A DNA stretch of 64,000 bases from Acanthochlamys bracteata (lineage: Eukaryota; Streptophyta; Magnoliopsida; Pandanales; Velloziaceae): contig CM034128.1 of NCBI GenBank assembly GCA_019914995.1, forward strand, positions 9,455,501 to 9,519,500, given 5' to 3'. Positions 24,663 to 37,913 of this stretch are shown one piece after another (the first letter of the stretch is position 1; each line of letters starts with the position of its first letter). The notes beneath the pieces were generated by a model. The model saw only the letters and a list, made by a program, of their open reading frames with translations. It was not told the origin of the DNA and ran no database searches. The position numbers and the translations under genes are program-made.

Positions 24663-26817
24663 ATGGCTCTTCAGGCCTCTGTCCTTCCTTCAGCTATCTC
24701 AGGAAATAAGGAGGTAAGATGATGCATGCATTAGGTTATTGGCTTGTGGAACAAAGTTGAACTGTGCCAAGTTTTCTTTGATCAACAGGTGAAGACCTAT
24801 GCTGGAGCTAAGGACTCATCCTTCTTGGGTCTTTCTTTCGAGGAGCATGTCAAGTCTAACTTCAACCCTACTCTCAGGACTAAGGTACTCTTAAATATAA
24901 ATGTTGTCGTGCATAAGAGCGTATTAAAATTTTGCACCGAAAGTGATTTTTCCTGCCAAAAGGTTACTTGTTATATTCTTTTGTTATAAATCACTTTCTA
25001 AAAACTGAGTTCTCGGAAAAAGTAATTTTGTGTGAAGATAAGACACTCCTAAGTATTTGCTAGAATGATGGCAAACCAGATTGGATGAAATGGAACTGTA
25101 TATTGTAGTCATTCTTAAGCAATACGTAGATTGCACCTTGGACCTAGCTCACAGTTCAGCGCACTTTGGTTAATCTAGGGCAATAAGACTAAGGGAATTC
25201 CTTGGAAGTGCTTCTGAAAGTAGAGCTTTTCTGAAATAGAATTAGGAACTCACATGCAGCTAGACCAGAAGAAAGATGAGCTCTGGAGTTGTGTCTTTTA
25301 TAATCGACGGCCGTATTACCTGATGCATTAACTTGAAAATACTCCTTGTCTACAATCTGACATACATGTTCTTTTACTCGAGTCCTGATTATTGGTTTTG
25401 AACTTCCAGAAGGTGAACCTAGCAGCTGGAGTGAAGGCAGAAGCTGCAGTAGCGACTCCATCAGTGAGGCATGCTGCTGCTCAAGCAAGAAGGTTCTGCG
25501 AAAGGGTGTTGCCGTTATTACAGGCGCCTCATCGGGGCTTGGCCTGGCAACAGCAAAGGCATTGGCTGAGACCGGAAAATGGCATATTAACATGGCATGC
25601 AGGGACTACCTCAAGGCTGAGAAGGCAGCCCAGTCTTCGGGACTTTCAAGGGATAGCTACACCGTCATGCACCTTGACCTTGCCTCTCTTGAAAGTGTCC
25701 GCCAATTTGTTGATAACTTCAGGAAATCCGGGATGACCCTTGACGTGCTTGTTTGCAATGCGGCAATCTACCGCCCAACAGCCGACAAGCCAACATACAC
25801 TGCAGAGGGGTTTGAGATGAGCGTTGGTGTGAACCACCTCGGCCATTACCTGCTCGCGAGGTTACTCCTTGACGATATCAATAAATCTGATTACCCCTCA
25901 AAGCGCCTCATCCTTGTCGGCTCTATCACAGGTAACAAGATGATTATAGATAGTTGATATTGACATAGATTCAGGTGATTGCAATCTATACGGTACAGAT
26001 ATTAACTGACTCACATAAATTTTGATGTTTTAGGAAACACAAACACTCTTGCTGGAAATGTGCCGCCAAAGGCAAACCTGGGTGACCTCCGGGGACTTGC
26101 TAGTGGCTTAAATGGACTTGGAGGCACTTCGATGATAGATGGTGGGATATTTGACGGTGCAAAGGCATACAAGGATAGTAAGGTGTGCAACATGCTGATG
26201 ATGCAAGAGTTCCACCGGCGTTACCATGAGGATACAGGCATAACCTTTGCCTCCCTTTACCCTGGATGCATTGCCACCACCGGGCTCTTCCGGGAGCACA
26301 TTCCCCTGTTCCGCCTCCTCTTTCCGACCTTCCAGAAGTTCATTACCAAAGGGTTCGTTTCAGAAGAAGAATCAGGCAAGAGACTAGCTCAGGTATGCAT
26401 AGCCTGTTGACAAGAATTCTAGTTATTAGGTAAAAAACATTGATTAACTTAATTAGAACTACGGCTTTTCCAATGGGCTGTTAACTCGAAAGAAATTTAG
26501 GCTCTTGTATACAACTAAACCACCCGCTTTCAGATTTCCACAACTAAGAAGCTCAACTCCTGAAAATTTAAGCAGAACCAGATCCAGGCTCTGGATCTAA
26601 AGTCAGTTGAAAGCAAAGTGCAAATAACTCATGAACATGCCGGTTTCCTTTTGTGCTTCAGGTGGTCAGTGATCCAAGCCTAACAAAATCTGGAGTGTAC
26701 TGGAGATGGAACAAGGATTCTGCATCGTTTGAGAACCAACTGTCTGAAGAGGCCAGCGACACGGAGAAGGCAAGAAAGGCGTGGGTGATCAGTGAGAAGC
26801 TGGTTGGCCTGGCATAA
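24663..26817 (+). CDS. POR: Protochlorophyllide oxidoreductase, tandem copy 2 - nearly intact, one 1-base deletion
   Basis: Five exons: 24663-24713, 24789-24884, 25410-25931, 26034-26392 and 26662-26817. The transit peptide ([17 protein letters not shown] then [17 protein letters not shown]) leads into [24 protein letters not shown], the NNAA-like [34 protein letters not shown] and the C-terminus [17 protein letters not shown]. Adding one base would give 394 residues, the usual POR length (about 400). The lesion is in exon 3 at CAAGCAAGAAGG, where the conserved frame needs CAAGGCAAGAAGG (QGKKVLRKG); the frame then shifts and ends at 25736. Everything else is clean, including all splice sites. 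POR carries out the light-driven step of chlorophyll synthesis at plastid membranes. This copy could be functional if the missing G is a consensus error. Confidence 0.88.
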
Positions 26818-26836
26818 TTTCTCTCTTATATCTTCG

Positions 26837-27119
26837 TATTTCAAACACCCGTAACTTCATTTTTTTTTATAAAATTTTAAATTTCGAACGGTTCATATAT
26901 TTTAATTACATAAAGAATTCAAAATTTTATTTTCACGTACGAAATTCTACTTCTTACTTTCTTATTTACACATTTTCAATACAACTATATTTTTTAATTT
27001 CAATATACTTATAAAATTTATTGAAACATAAATACTAAATTCTAATTGTATTTTATTTTTTAAAAATTCTATTTCTTATTTTTTATTTTCACAAAATTTA
27101 AAAATATTTAAAACACCTG
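26837..27119. mobile_element. Tourist-like MITE related to the 50484-50777 element
   Basis: Ends TATTTCAAACACCC and TATTTAAAACACC. The interior keeps the same order of words as the element at 50484-50777 (TTTCGAACRGTT, ATATATTT, then AAACATAAATACT near the right side). Boundaries are approximate. Confidence 0.5.
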
Positions 27120-27311
27120 TTGATTGCATCGCCAGAAGAAAGAAGCAAGCCCATGCATGCAGTGCAGAGACAAAACTAGCTTTGAGTTCTTAAACAATGT
27201 CAGATTAAGCACATAGTATTGAGATTCATCTTGAGATTGAGGGACATTTCGTGATTGAATGAATGAAAATTTGTATGTTGTAGATAGACAGGAAAGGAGG
27301 GAAGAAAAAAC

Positions 27312-27937
27312 TTGTAAAATCCGAACAGGCCCGTTCTGATCGATCCAAAACCGTCGACCCGAAGTGTAAATCGATCCGAATTTATAATAAAATCGTTTAT
27401 GCAATCGATCCGTTCTGACCCGCTTCGATCCGTTCGTCCGGGTCGAACCGAGTTAAATTAAATTTTAAAAAATTTAAATTTGTGATATATTAATGTAAAA
27501 ATAATTATTAGTAGCCTTATATTAAAATATAATATATAGTTTATATTTTATATTTGGATATGATAATGCAGAAAAATAAGTTTGTTATATTTTATTTATA
27601 AATATTTATTATTAATGATTTTTAAATTTTTATATTATTAATTTTGTTAAATTGTAAGAAAAACAACAAAATTATTTTAAAACCAAAAATTTCTTTTGAA
27701 ATTTATTATTTAAAATATTTTTTTATTTTTTTATATTTTTTTTGTTAGTTTATTTTTTCTTTTATGCCTTCTAACAAAGAAAAATTTATTATTTTTTCTT
27801 TTGAAATAATAAGAGTTCGATCAACGCTTTAGTATTTTTGACATGACGGTTCAACCCATTGACCCGACGGGTCAATCCGTGACCTGTTGATCCGGACAGT
27901 TTTTCGATTCAATATTCGGTCCGGTTTTATAACTATG
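27312..27937. mobile_element. hAT-like MITE, family 1 copy B (inverted relative to copy A)
   Basis: Flanked by a perfect 8-bp duplication GAAAAAAC (27304-27311 and 27938-27945). The right end, as reverse complement, reads CATAGTTATAAAACCGG, matching CATAGTTGTAAAAATCGG of the copy at 12363. The interiors also align when one copy is reversed (for example the TGTTAGAAGGCA and TGCATTATCA words), so these are two insertions of one family. Confidence 0.8.
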
Positions 27938-28781
27938 GAAAAAACATTGTGTTTTAGGAGTCAAAGACCTATAGGTTATATTTGAGAGTATTGTTCTAGC
28001 TCCTTTTAATTTTAATTTTTAATTTTATATATTTTTAATAACATTTATATAATTTTTTATGAAATTTTACTAAAATTTTAGAAAATATAAAAAATTATAA
28101 AACGTAAAATCTGATTATTTTTATTTTTTAAAATAAAAAAACATTAAAATTATTTTTTAAAAATCGTTTTTTGAAAAAAAAAAAAAAGTTACTTTTCGAA
28201 AAGGACTTTCGGAACGTTCCCATAATAAGAAAGAATGGCATCTATGTTTATCAAAACTATATATCAACCTAATTCTAAATACATGGAACGGTCAAATTCA
28301 GCCTATTTTTCAATAAATTTTTTATAATATTTTTCAAATTTTATTTAAAATTTTAAAAAATATAAGAAATTTTTACATAGTAAATATTTTTTATTATTTA
28401 TTTTTTTTGAAATCAAAATAATAAAACTTATTTGTCAATATAAAAAAAATATTTTTTATTTTAGAAAAATTTCTTTCAAAATCATTCTCAAACACTGTTA
28501 TATAAAATATGAAGAACTAGGGAGTAAAAGCCCTACCAAACACACTGTGGATATGTAGTAATCCAACTATCAACAGAATTTGTATGCATAAAATGCCAAG
28601 AAAATAGATATAGTGCAAAGGGGACCTTTGATTTGCCAGAAACGGAACGGTTTATAGAACTGTTTTTGTTGCATATTTCAACAGGGTGTGATCTCTGTTC
28701 CTGATTAGATACCACCTGAAACATTCCTCATTAAGGTCAATCTGATAATTCATTTATGTTGCTTATTGCTCCAATCTGCAG

Positions 28782-30091
<1,310 letters not shown>

Positions 30092-30759
30092 ATTAAGATG
30101 GTCGATCGTAGCTCTATCCACGCAGAACTTAATGCATGCCATTGAATGAGTTTTCCAAGCTGCGAATTCTTGTGTACAGCCTTTAGATTAGGAATCCAGA
30201 ATTCTTGATATCTACAATGAGACGAGATCCATCTCAAGCACAACGTACGTGAGGAAATAAATTCATTAACTTGGAGCTAATATGTTGTCAAATTTTTTAA
30301 ATAAAGCAAAAATTTTTCAGGTTCTCGAAGTGATTTATTATTACCAAAGATGTGCCAATACTCTACACTTAATTGAAACATGAATTCTTTTAGAAATCTA
30401 ACGATTCTTGCATTCGCTACTAATTAGCGTTCTGGCTACAATGTTATCCACATTAGATAGAAGCTTTTTTCATATAAAAACTAACTAGAAACATCATAAC
30501 TTCACCAAGCCCGTTCATTTTTTTAATAGTAAGCATGCGAAGATGTAACTGATAAAGCGTAAAAACTGTTGCAGGCATATCATCAAACAGGTGGTGCGCA
30601 CAACTACAGATCATTCAGATTCACAACAACGTAATAAAAGATTAACTCGATGATAAACTAGAAGAAAATCGCGCTACAAAATTCAAAACCAAAACATAAA
30701 ATAAACTCTCAAACTTTCACTACTGGCTGAAACCAGAATCTTTATTAGGAGATCGAAAG
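30092..30759. other. Spacer between POR copy 3 and the PPR gene
   Basis: Nothing recognisable apart from moderately AT-rich DNA and the PPR 5' flank. Confidence 0.4.
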
Positions 30760-32625
30760 ATGAATAGCAGCATACCGTTATCTATAGCAGCAGGTAAGGC
30801 TATTTTTGTCAACTTCAACCGGAACACCGTGCAAAATGAACTATATAAATCGGATAACTCATCCACTGAACCAAAATATCTTCGTATAATATTTTCGCTA
30901 GCTTCCGTTTTGACATTTTTGCCCATGCCCTTTCTTTCCCACCAGACCAACTACCACTTGAAAAACCTGCTAACGACCTGCTCATCACTGTCGGATCTCA
31001 AACGGGTCCACGCCGGCATCCTCACCCACGGTCTCGTCGCCAGCCTTCCCGTTGCCACCAAACTAATCACCCTCGCCTCCGAGTTTTCTCCGACACCGGA
31101 TTATGCACGCCTCCTGTTCGACAGATTGTCTTTCCCTTACCCTTTCGCTTGGAACAGACTTTTCCGTCTTTACTCCGATCTTGGCCCCTGCAATGAAGTC
31201 TTAATCCTTTACAGATCTATGCATAGTTCTGGTGTTCTACCGGACCACTTTACTTTTCCGTTTGTTGTTCGTGCTTGTGCCGTTATTCGGGCTTTTAGAG
31301 AAGGAAAGCAAGCTCATGGCAATGCGATTAAGAACGGATTTGGCACGAATCTTTTTGTGCAGACAGGGCTTGTCACGATGTATGCACAGAGTGGGGATGT
31401 CTCCGATTGTGAACTGGTGTTCCAAGAAATGCATTTCAAGAATGTATTCTCTTGGAATGCAATGATTGCTGGATATACGCAGAATGGCGTGTTTGATAGA
31501 GCTTTCAATACATTTAAATTGATGGTGGGATATGGGGAGCATCCCAATGAGGTTTGCCTTGTCAGCATTCTCCCGGCTTTATGTGGAGCATTGTATTTGA
31601 ATTCAGGGAAATCAATCCATGGTCTGGCTATCAAGATGGGTAGCGATTTGTACCATTCATTAGTGAATGCGCTCATTGGGATGTATGGCAAGTGCGGAAG
31701 TCTGGATACTGCTCGAACGATATTCAATGGAATGACACACCGGAGTTTAGTTTCGTGGAACACAATGATTGCAGCCTATGAACAAAGTGGACAAGGGCAT
31801 AAAGCAGTGAAACTTTTCAGGACAATGCAGACGGAGAAGGTGAAATTCGACAGTATCACGTTAGTTAGTGTAGTATCTGCTTGCACTCAGTTAGGTGCTC
31901 TAGATATTGGAAGGTGGCTGCATAACCTTGCTAGACAAGAAAAACTAGAAGCTGATGTTAAAATTGGAAATGCGTTGATGGATATGTATGCAAAATGTGG
32001 GTGTATAGGTTCCGCAAGAGAGATTTTTGATAGCCTAGCATCAAAAGGTGTGGTATCTTGGACCGCCATGATTCGGGCTTACGCAGCTCATGGGCATGCA
32101 GATGAGGCACTAAAGCTTTTCTCCGAAATGCAAGATCAAAGCATCAGACCAAATAGTTTCACGTTTACCTCTGTCTTGACCGCTTGCAGCCATGCTGGTC
32201 TTGTAGAAGAAGGGATGAAGTTTTTCGATACCATGCATAAGGACTTTGCTATTACTCCTACCCTAGAGCATTATGCATGCATGGTGGACCTCTTCGGTCG
32301 TCAGGGTAGGTTAGTTGAAGCCTATGATTTCATACAAACAATGCCTATAAAACCCGACACCGGTGTTTGGGGAGCTTTTCTTGGTGCTTGTAGAATTCAT
32401 GGGAATATCGACATGGCAGAGTTTGTGGCAGAAGGTCTATTTCAGTCTGATCCTAACAATGTGACATATTATGTGTTAATGAAAAACATTTACTCAGATG
32501 CTCATAGGTGGGAAGATGTAAGCCAAATGAGAAAGGCCATGAAGGATCTTGAGTTGAAAAAAACACCTGGATTAAGTATCGTCGAAGCAATCAGAAACAA
32601 AAGGGTAAAATGTCCTTTGTATTAA
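30760..32625 (+). CDS. PLS-class pentatricopeptide repeat protein, E-type
   Basis: One uninterrupted frame of 621 codons. The repeats begin near residue 60, with typical PPR phrases: HAGILTHGLVAS, NLFVQTGLVTMYAQSGDV, NVFSWNAMIAGYTQNG, LVNALIGMYGKCGSLDTARTIF, LVSWNTMIAAYEQSGQ, VVSWTAMIRAYAAHGHADEALKLF and SFTFTSVLTACSHAGLVEEGM, ending in an E-like tail (YYVLMKNIYSDAHRWEDV...KKTPGLSIVE). There is no DYW deaminase domain. Such proteins bind specific organelle RNAs and help editing or processing. Homologues usually start close to the repeats, so the ATG at 30925 (566 aa, MPFLSHQTNYHLKNLL) is the more likely start; the upstream 55 residues have no clear transit-peptide look. The frame ends soon after AGG|GTAAAA, which resembles a donor, so a spliced C-terminal extension is possible. 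Confidence 0.88.
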   Translation: MNSSIPLSIAAGKAIFVNFNRNTVQNELYKSDNSSTEPKYLRIIFSLASVLTFLPMPFLSHQTNYHLKNLLTTCSSLSDLKRVHAGILTHGLVASLPVATKLITLASEFSPTPDYARLLFDRLSFPYPFAWNRLFRLYSDLGPCNEVLILYRSMHSSGVLPDHFTFPFVVRACAVIRAFREGKQAHGNAIKNGFGTNLFVQTGLVTMYAQSGDVSDCELVFQEMHFKNVFSWNAMIAGYTQNGVFDRAFNTFKLMVGYGEHPNEVCLVSILPALCGALYLNSGKSIHGLAIKMGSDLYHSLVNALIGMYGKCGSLDTARTIFNGMTHRSLVSWNTMIAAYEQSGQGHKAVKLFRTMQTEKVKFDSITLVSVVSACTQLGALDIGRWLHNLARQEKLEADVKIGNALMDMYAKCGCIGSAREIFDSLASKGVVSWTAMIRAYAAHGHADEALKLFSEMQDQSIRPNSFTFTSVLTACSHAGLVEEGMKFFDTMHKDFAITPTLEHYACMVDLFGRQGRLVEAYDFIQTMPIKPDTGVWGAFLGACRIHGNIDMAEFVAEGLFQSDPNNVTYYVLMKNIYSDAHRWEDVSQMRKAMKDLELKKTPGLSIVEAIRNKRVKCPLY

Positions 32626-32910
32626 TTCTTCAAACTTTCTTTTATGAATGAAGCTTCATGTTAGATGGCTTTTCTTCTTCTTGACCTCCTCCTCCATGCT
32701 GCTCTGCTATCGAGTGCTGACGACCTGGATCGGTGGAATCGGCCGATCCCGATCCGAATTTTCGCCAATTCAAGTGATCTAGATAGTAGATGAACTACGA
32801 TCTGGTTAGTCTGGACCGGCCAATCCAGATTCGATCCAGCATATCCCTAAATTGTTGTTGGGCTTCTCTCTCTCTCTCTCTCTCTGCGCTGTTCTTTGAA
32901 AATTTCTCTA
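32626..32910. other. Short spacer and PIG-L 5' leader
   Basis: The PPR 3' flank, then the PIG-L leader containing a (CT)n run at about 32865-32885. Confidence 0.5.
32865..32885 (+). repeat. (CT)n tract in the PIG-L 5' leader
   Basis: About ten CT units ending 26 bases before the start codon at 32911. Pyrimidine-rich tracts of this kind are common in plant core promoters and leaders. Confidence 0.8.
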
Positions 32911-35499
32911 ATGTCGTGGATGCTAATCACAGTTGGGATCTTTATAACCTTGTGGGCAATTTCTCTGCTCAGAATCTTGTCCTCTACCTCATGCTTGCCA
33001 TCAAAGAAACGATTTCTTTCTGCCGGTAATTAACCGATCGAAAAGCTTGAATCATTATTGGTAGCTTTGATTGTTCTTGAAATGCAGTTTGAAATTTTCG
33101 GATTCTATTGTGTTTATGTTGTAGGATCTAGTGTTGTGGAGAAACGAGGGAATGTTCTTCTGGTTGTAGCGCACCCTGATGATGAATCAATGCAAGTATT
33201 TTGGTTCTTCCACACATTTATTGACCTTAAGTTGAGACTTGTAGCGAATTTGCTCTGGTACTTCAACAAAATTATAACTTTGATTAACGTAGTTGCTGTA
33301 AGTGCATTAATTCTAGTTCAAATACAACCACTTTAACTCGTTTAACTGAAAGTTTAGATCTTTGAATGTTTATAACTAAATGCAGTAAAACACAATTGCA
33401 AAGTTGAAAGTTTGGAGCATACCAACTTCTAAGAGGCAATGACTCGATCAAATTTGTTCGACATGCAGTCATCCTAAAGTTAATAGATAAATTACCCTTT
33501 TGTAGGTTAAGAGGATATCATTATTTGCTTTCCAATTTTCTGGTTGTTTTCGTGCAGGTTTTTTGCACCGACCATCCTCTATTTGCTTTCAAAAGGGCAC
33601 AATCTTCACATATTATGCTTGTCAACTGGTAGGAAGAACAGTGTGTTTCCTGTCCTTGTTAGATATTTACTTAAGCTCATAGCTAGTCCTTCTACAGTTG
33701 GTTACATTCATGTTTCATTTCTGTTGTTATACTAATGGATTACTTAACTTTGTAAACTTCAATTGCTGCAAAATTATCATCAATCTCATATACGTATGCC
33801 CAGCTTTCCTTTTACCTGAACCTTACGCCATCACGCTGCTTGTAATTTATCACCTAATGGTGGTTTACATCTGGACAGCTAGAGTGTTGTCTTCTTTTAG
33901 TAAGCATACATAGTCCCAGTTTCAGTATCTAAGCCAAGAGCCATACAGGTAATGCTGATGCCAAGGGCAATCTTCGGAAGAACGAATTATATCGAGCATG
34001 TGCTGTGCTCAAGGTGATGACTGATGTTCTTAGGAAAGAGTACAAGACCTCTCCCAATGCTGAAATTCTTATTTTGTACTAAAAGTACTATATGACAGGT
34101 TCCCCTTGAGCAAGTTAGAATCCTGGACCACCCTGATATACAAGTGAGGCTTGGAGCTTGGATCTTTCCCTCATAAGTAATCTACAGTTCAATTTCATAG
34201 AAACTTAGTCGAACTTTTACTTTTGCATAACTTGTAGGATGGATTTGATAAGAGATGGGATCACCAGTTACTAGCAAAAATTATTGGAGATGAAGTCAGA
34301 ACAAGAGCTATTGACTTAGTAAGATTTGTTGAGTCTTCCACTTTCAACTTCCCTAATTATGTTGTCCAATTTTTTTTTAATGTTATTCTGGGTTCATTTT
34401 AATGATGCATTGGAAGTATTTGCCTGTCACAAGCAATGCTTAGATGTGTAGAATGGACCTTAATAAATTTCATAATTTCATGAAATTATGTATCTTGCAT
34501 CATTTTTTCTCTTGTTTCAGTTAATTACATTTGACAAATATGGAGTCTCAGGCCATTGCAACCACCGTGATGTTCATCATGGAATTTGGTTAGTTCATGT
34601 TATAACTCGACCCAAAATTCTCCTCTTATTGCTTATTTTATCGTAGCTATCAGCAATGATGCATAAGATACATGTCACTACCATTTAGATCAGTCTAGCA
34701 CTGTATACTTTCTCCTGACAGAACTTTCTAATCACCTTGTCCAGTATTAAGTGTCTTTATGAATTGCAGATAGATAATTCTATTCCTAGATTTGTTTTTT
34801 TGTGAAATATGATCAAAGAGTATACTTGTTACTGTTTGTAGGTTTGTGTGTCCTAATGATTCGACAACTTAATATGAATGCAATATCATGCCCCTTATAG
34901 TGGCCTGTCTGATTTTTTTCCAGAAGCAACTTAAGTATTAAGTTATTGAATTATATTTTTTTGTCTATTGGTTCTTCAATCCTTGCCAGTAATATTCTCC
35001 TACAAGAAAATTCAAAGAGGAATTTTGAAGCATGGGAACTGGTATGCTTACTTCGCACCATTACAAATCTTCGCATGTTTCTGCGAGATATTCCTGGTCA
35101 AGGAGCACCTGATATATTTCATGTACTAATTTTGAATACAAGGAAGAAGACTTCACTTTCTGACTGTATATATCCCTTTATTTTTTACTTTCCAGGTAAG
35201 CACAAGCATTCTTCGCAAGTATACTGGACCTGTAGATGTCTGGATGTCAGTGGTTTACATGTGGTTTAGCCAAAAACCGTCATACTGCTTGCTGAATAGT
35301 CACCCTCAACAAGTCTACCTTTCAATGGCTGAACATGCCAGTCAGTGGATTTGGTATGTACTCCAAGTGTACTGATCCTTAAGAAGTATGAAAGTGTTGC
35401 ATTATTTTGCTACTGTATTCATCTTATATATGCAGGTTCCGGAAGCTATTTGTGCTGTTCTCCAGTTATACATACATGAACACCCTACAAAAGATTTGA
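32911..35499 (+). CDS. PIGL: N-acetylglucosaminyl-phosphatidylinositol de-N-acetylase (PIG-L family)
   Basis: Ten exons: 32911-33025, 33125-33191, 33558-33628, 33949-34013, 34099-34143, 34238-34318, 34521-34588, 34990-35041, 35196-35353 and 35436-35499, giving 261 residues with no break. Exon 1 encodes a signal anchor (MSWMLITVGIFITLWAISLL). The catalytic metal site follows as VVAHPDDESMFFAPT, then LSTGNAD, RKNELYRACAVL, VLDHPD-like ILDHPDIQDGFDKRWDH, ITFDKYGVSGHCNHRDVHHG (usually HPNHR, here HCNHR) and a C-terminal FRKLFVLFSSYTYMNTL. The enzyme removes acetyl from GlcNAc-PI on the ER in the second step of GPI-anchor synthesis. The start at 32911 is chosen because it gives the anchor and the right phase at the first donor. 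Intron 2 appears to be GC-AG. Confidence 0.92.
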
Positions 35500-36842
35500 C
35501 TTGTGGACCCTGTAAGTATGCTGAACTCCTGAATGCAGCCTGCACTCCTTGTTTCTGTTTCTGATTATAAAGCATACAAAATAAAGCTACTGTGCTATAC
35601 TCAGGAGTCTCAGAGACAGGATGGGAGAAAGATTTTTTTGACAAGTTGAATCTTGAACATGATTAGAAGCTACTCCATATGCTGTCGTAGAAGCACTGGG
35701 GCTCGCTCCGAGGAACTTCCGTGATGATGGAGGAACAGAAATAGTGCACTGAATGACTGCAGAAAATGTCATTTGATCCACTGCCATGTGATTCAGTGCT
35801 TAATCTAGTTAAGGTTTTGCTGCATCTCTTGAAAGCTTCTCCCCCGAACGTGCATACGTTGTGAGCTGGAGAAGAAACTACAGAAACTTAAAGTGTTGTA
35901 ACTGTTGAATATGGATATTTTCTGTTACATTTGACGGACGGATACCATTATGTTGCTCAACGACGTTGCAGGTGCTTAGCTAAGTAGAACGAAGTGACAA
36001 TAATCTATCCACTTGCTTCAACTGTTGTGACTTTGTATTGTTTAAATTATGGTCAAGTTTTAATCAACTCACTGTAATTTTTAGCAAGTTACGTGCTTCC
36101 GAAGGTTCATTTCCCATCAAGAGCGCGGAAGTGGCCTACATCCGCTCAGATACCAAGTCTAGAGTGTTTTCTTAAGAGTGTTTTTGTTTTACCGAAAATA
36201 TTTATTAAAATATAAATTAATATAAATACATTATATTTTTTAATATTAATACATTAAAATTTGATATTCTTTTTTTAAAAATAAATTAAAAGAGATTTTT
36301 ATATTTTTTATTAGAAAAATTAAGTTGTACAGGTTAAAAGAACATATCCTAAACATAGCTCCAATGGTATATATAATAAGTTGAACCCGCACTAGATCAA
36401 TATATAGTTGCGCATTTGTCATTAGAACTCATTACTACTATCTCAAACCGTACCTATAAAATGTCGAAATATTCAAATATCATTATGTAGCAAGCTTTCA
36501 CAGGCAACAAAAGCCAGGCTTCTACATCGATGGGCATCACTAGATTACAAAAACGATTACATAACAAAACTAAAGACTATTTAATAGCTACATTAGTAGA
36601 AAGCCAATGCATGCTTCAATCCAACCTGACTCTTTCCTGCCAATATTAAGCTTATAGCCATACGCACACGTGCGCCCAAAGTGTGCTCAAAGAAAAAACC
36701 TCCAACGCCATTGTGCTAGTTACAATGGAATGCACAATCCGAGGCCTTGCATCTTAGCAGAAACACCCGAACAACCCAACTGCAATGGTTTTCATAGTGC
36801 AACGAAGGTGTATGAAACATAGCTCAACATATATAAGACCAC
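35500..36842. other. Convergent intergenic region between PIG-L and SF3B2
   Basis: PIG-L and SF3B2 3' flanks. An AT-rich stretch at about 36170-36355 starts AAGAGTGTTTTTGTTTTACC and ends GGTTAAAAGAACATATCC; these are weakly inverted and may be a worn MITE. No gene is seen. Confidence 0.4.
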
Positions 36843-37877
36843 CTAAAACTTGAAATCTCTCTTCTTTGATTTGCTCTCTTTCTCCATCTTCCGCTTTCTC
36901 TTCTTTTCAGCCTGCACAGTGAAAGCGCAATAAGATATCGTATAAAATAGCATGATATCATACAAATTAATCTTAAACTGTTTGCAAGGTTGCACTAACC
37001 TCAGCAACCATGTCGCTGAAATCCTCCTTCTGATTTCGCAACTTCTCTTCTTCACGAGCTTCTTCATATCTATGGAAGACATCAAATTCCAATTAGTAAG
37101 AGAACTAAAAAGTAGCTAGCCTTGAAAACAAGTATGTCGGTGAATTACTTTGCTGGTAAAACATCATCCAGAACTTCCAGCTCCTCCGGCTGAATGGTGA
37201 CATCCACCTTGTCCGACTTTTGACCCCGCATAAGATCAACCTGCAATGTCAACAAGAGCATAGCAAAGCAACAGATGTTGTGAGAACTTTGTTCTGTAGA
37301 AACAAGAGAAAATGTGTTCATGAGATAGAGCTACACAATACAAAAATTTTACCCTTTTGACAGTTGACTTATCTTGATTTGGCATGTTATACCTATCCAA
37401 TTTGAAAAGAAATCAAGAATTAGTATGTGCATCTTTCTTCTAAAACCTAGGGCTCTCCTCTCTTCTCCGAACGACAATTTGATCATCAATAATTTAACAA
37501 CAATACATACGTGTGGGAGCTTCCAAACAGAACACCAGGAGCAACTCTTTCTTCCTTCTCTTCAAGAACCTTCGCATAGAAAAGAGATACATTAGATACT
37601 AAAACCAACAAACAAGAGGGCTCTTAATAGGAGACGCAGATGAGATAATTACTTGGTATAGTTGCTTGTCTGACTCCTTCCTCTGTTGCTTTCGCAATTC
37701 AATGACATCAGGTGTTTCTACACCAGTTGGTGTACTGGTGACAAAAACAAGAAATCATTAGCTTGCCAGCAGCAGCATATTTCCAATGGAAGGAAGAAAA
37801 ACTAAATAGCTCAGACCGCACCTTGAGAGGCTCTCAACAGATTGGATACCAGCCTCCAACTCCTCTTCCTCAAGCTG

Positions 37878-37913
<36 letters not shown>

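Larger units (their letters stand above)
26818..28781. other. Spacer between POR copies 2 and 3, with two or three small elements
   Basis: Holds a Tourist-like element (about 26837-27119), the hAT-like element 27312-27937, and an AT-rich stretch with weak inverted ends (about 27985-28225). Exons 1 and 2 of POR copy 3 should lie here but I cannot find them. Confidence 0.5.
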
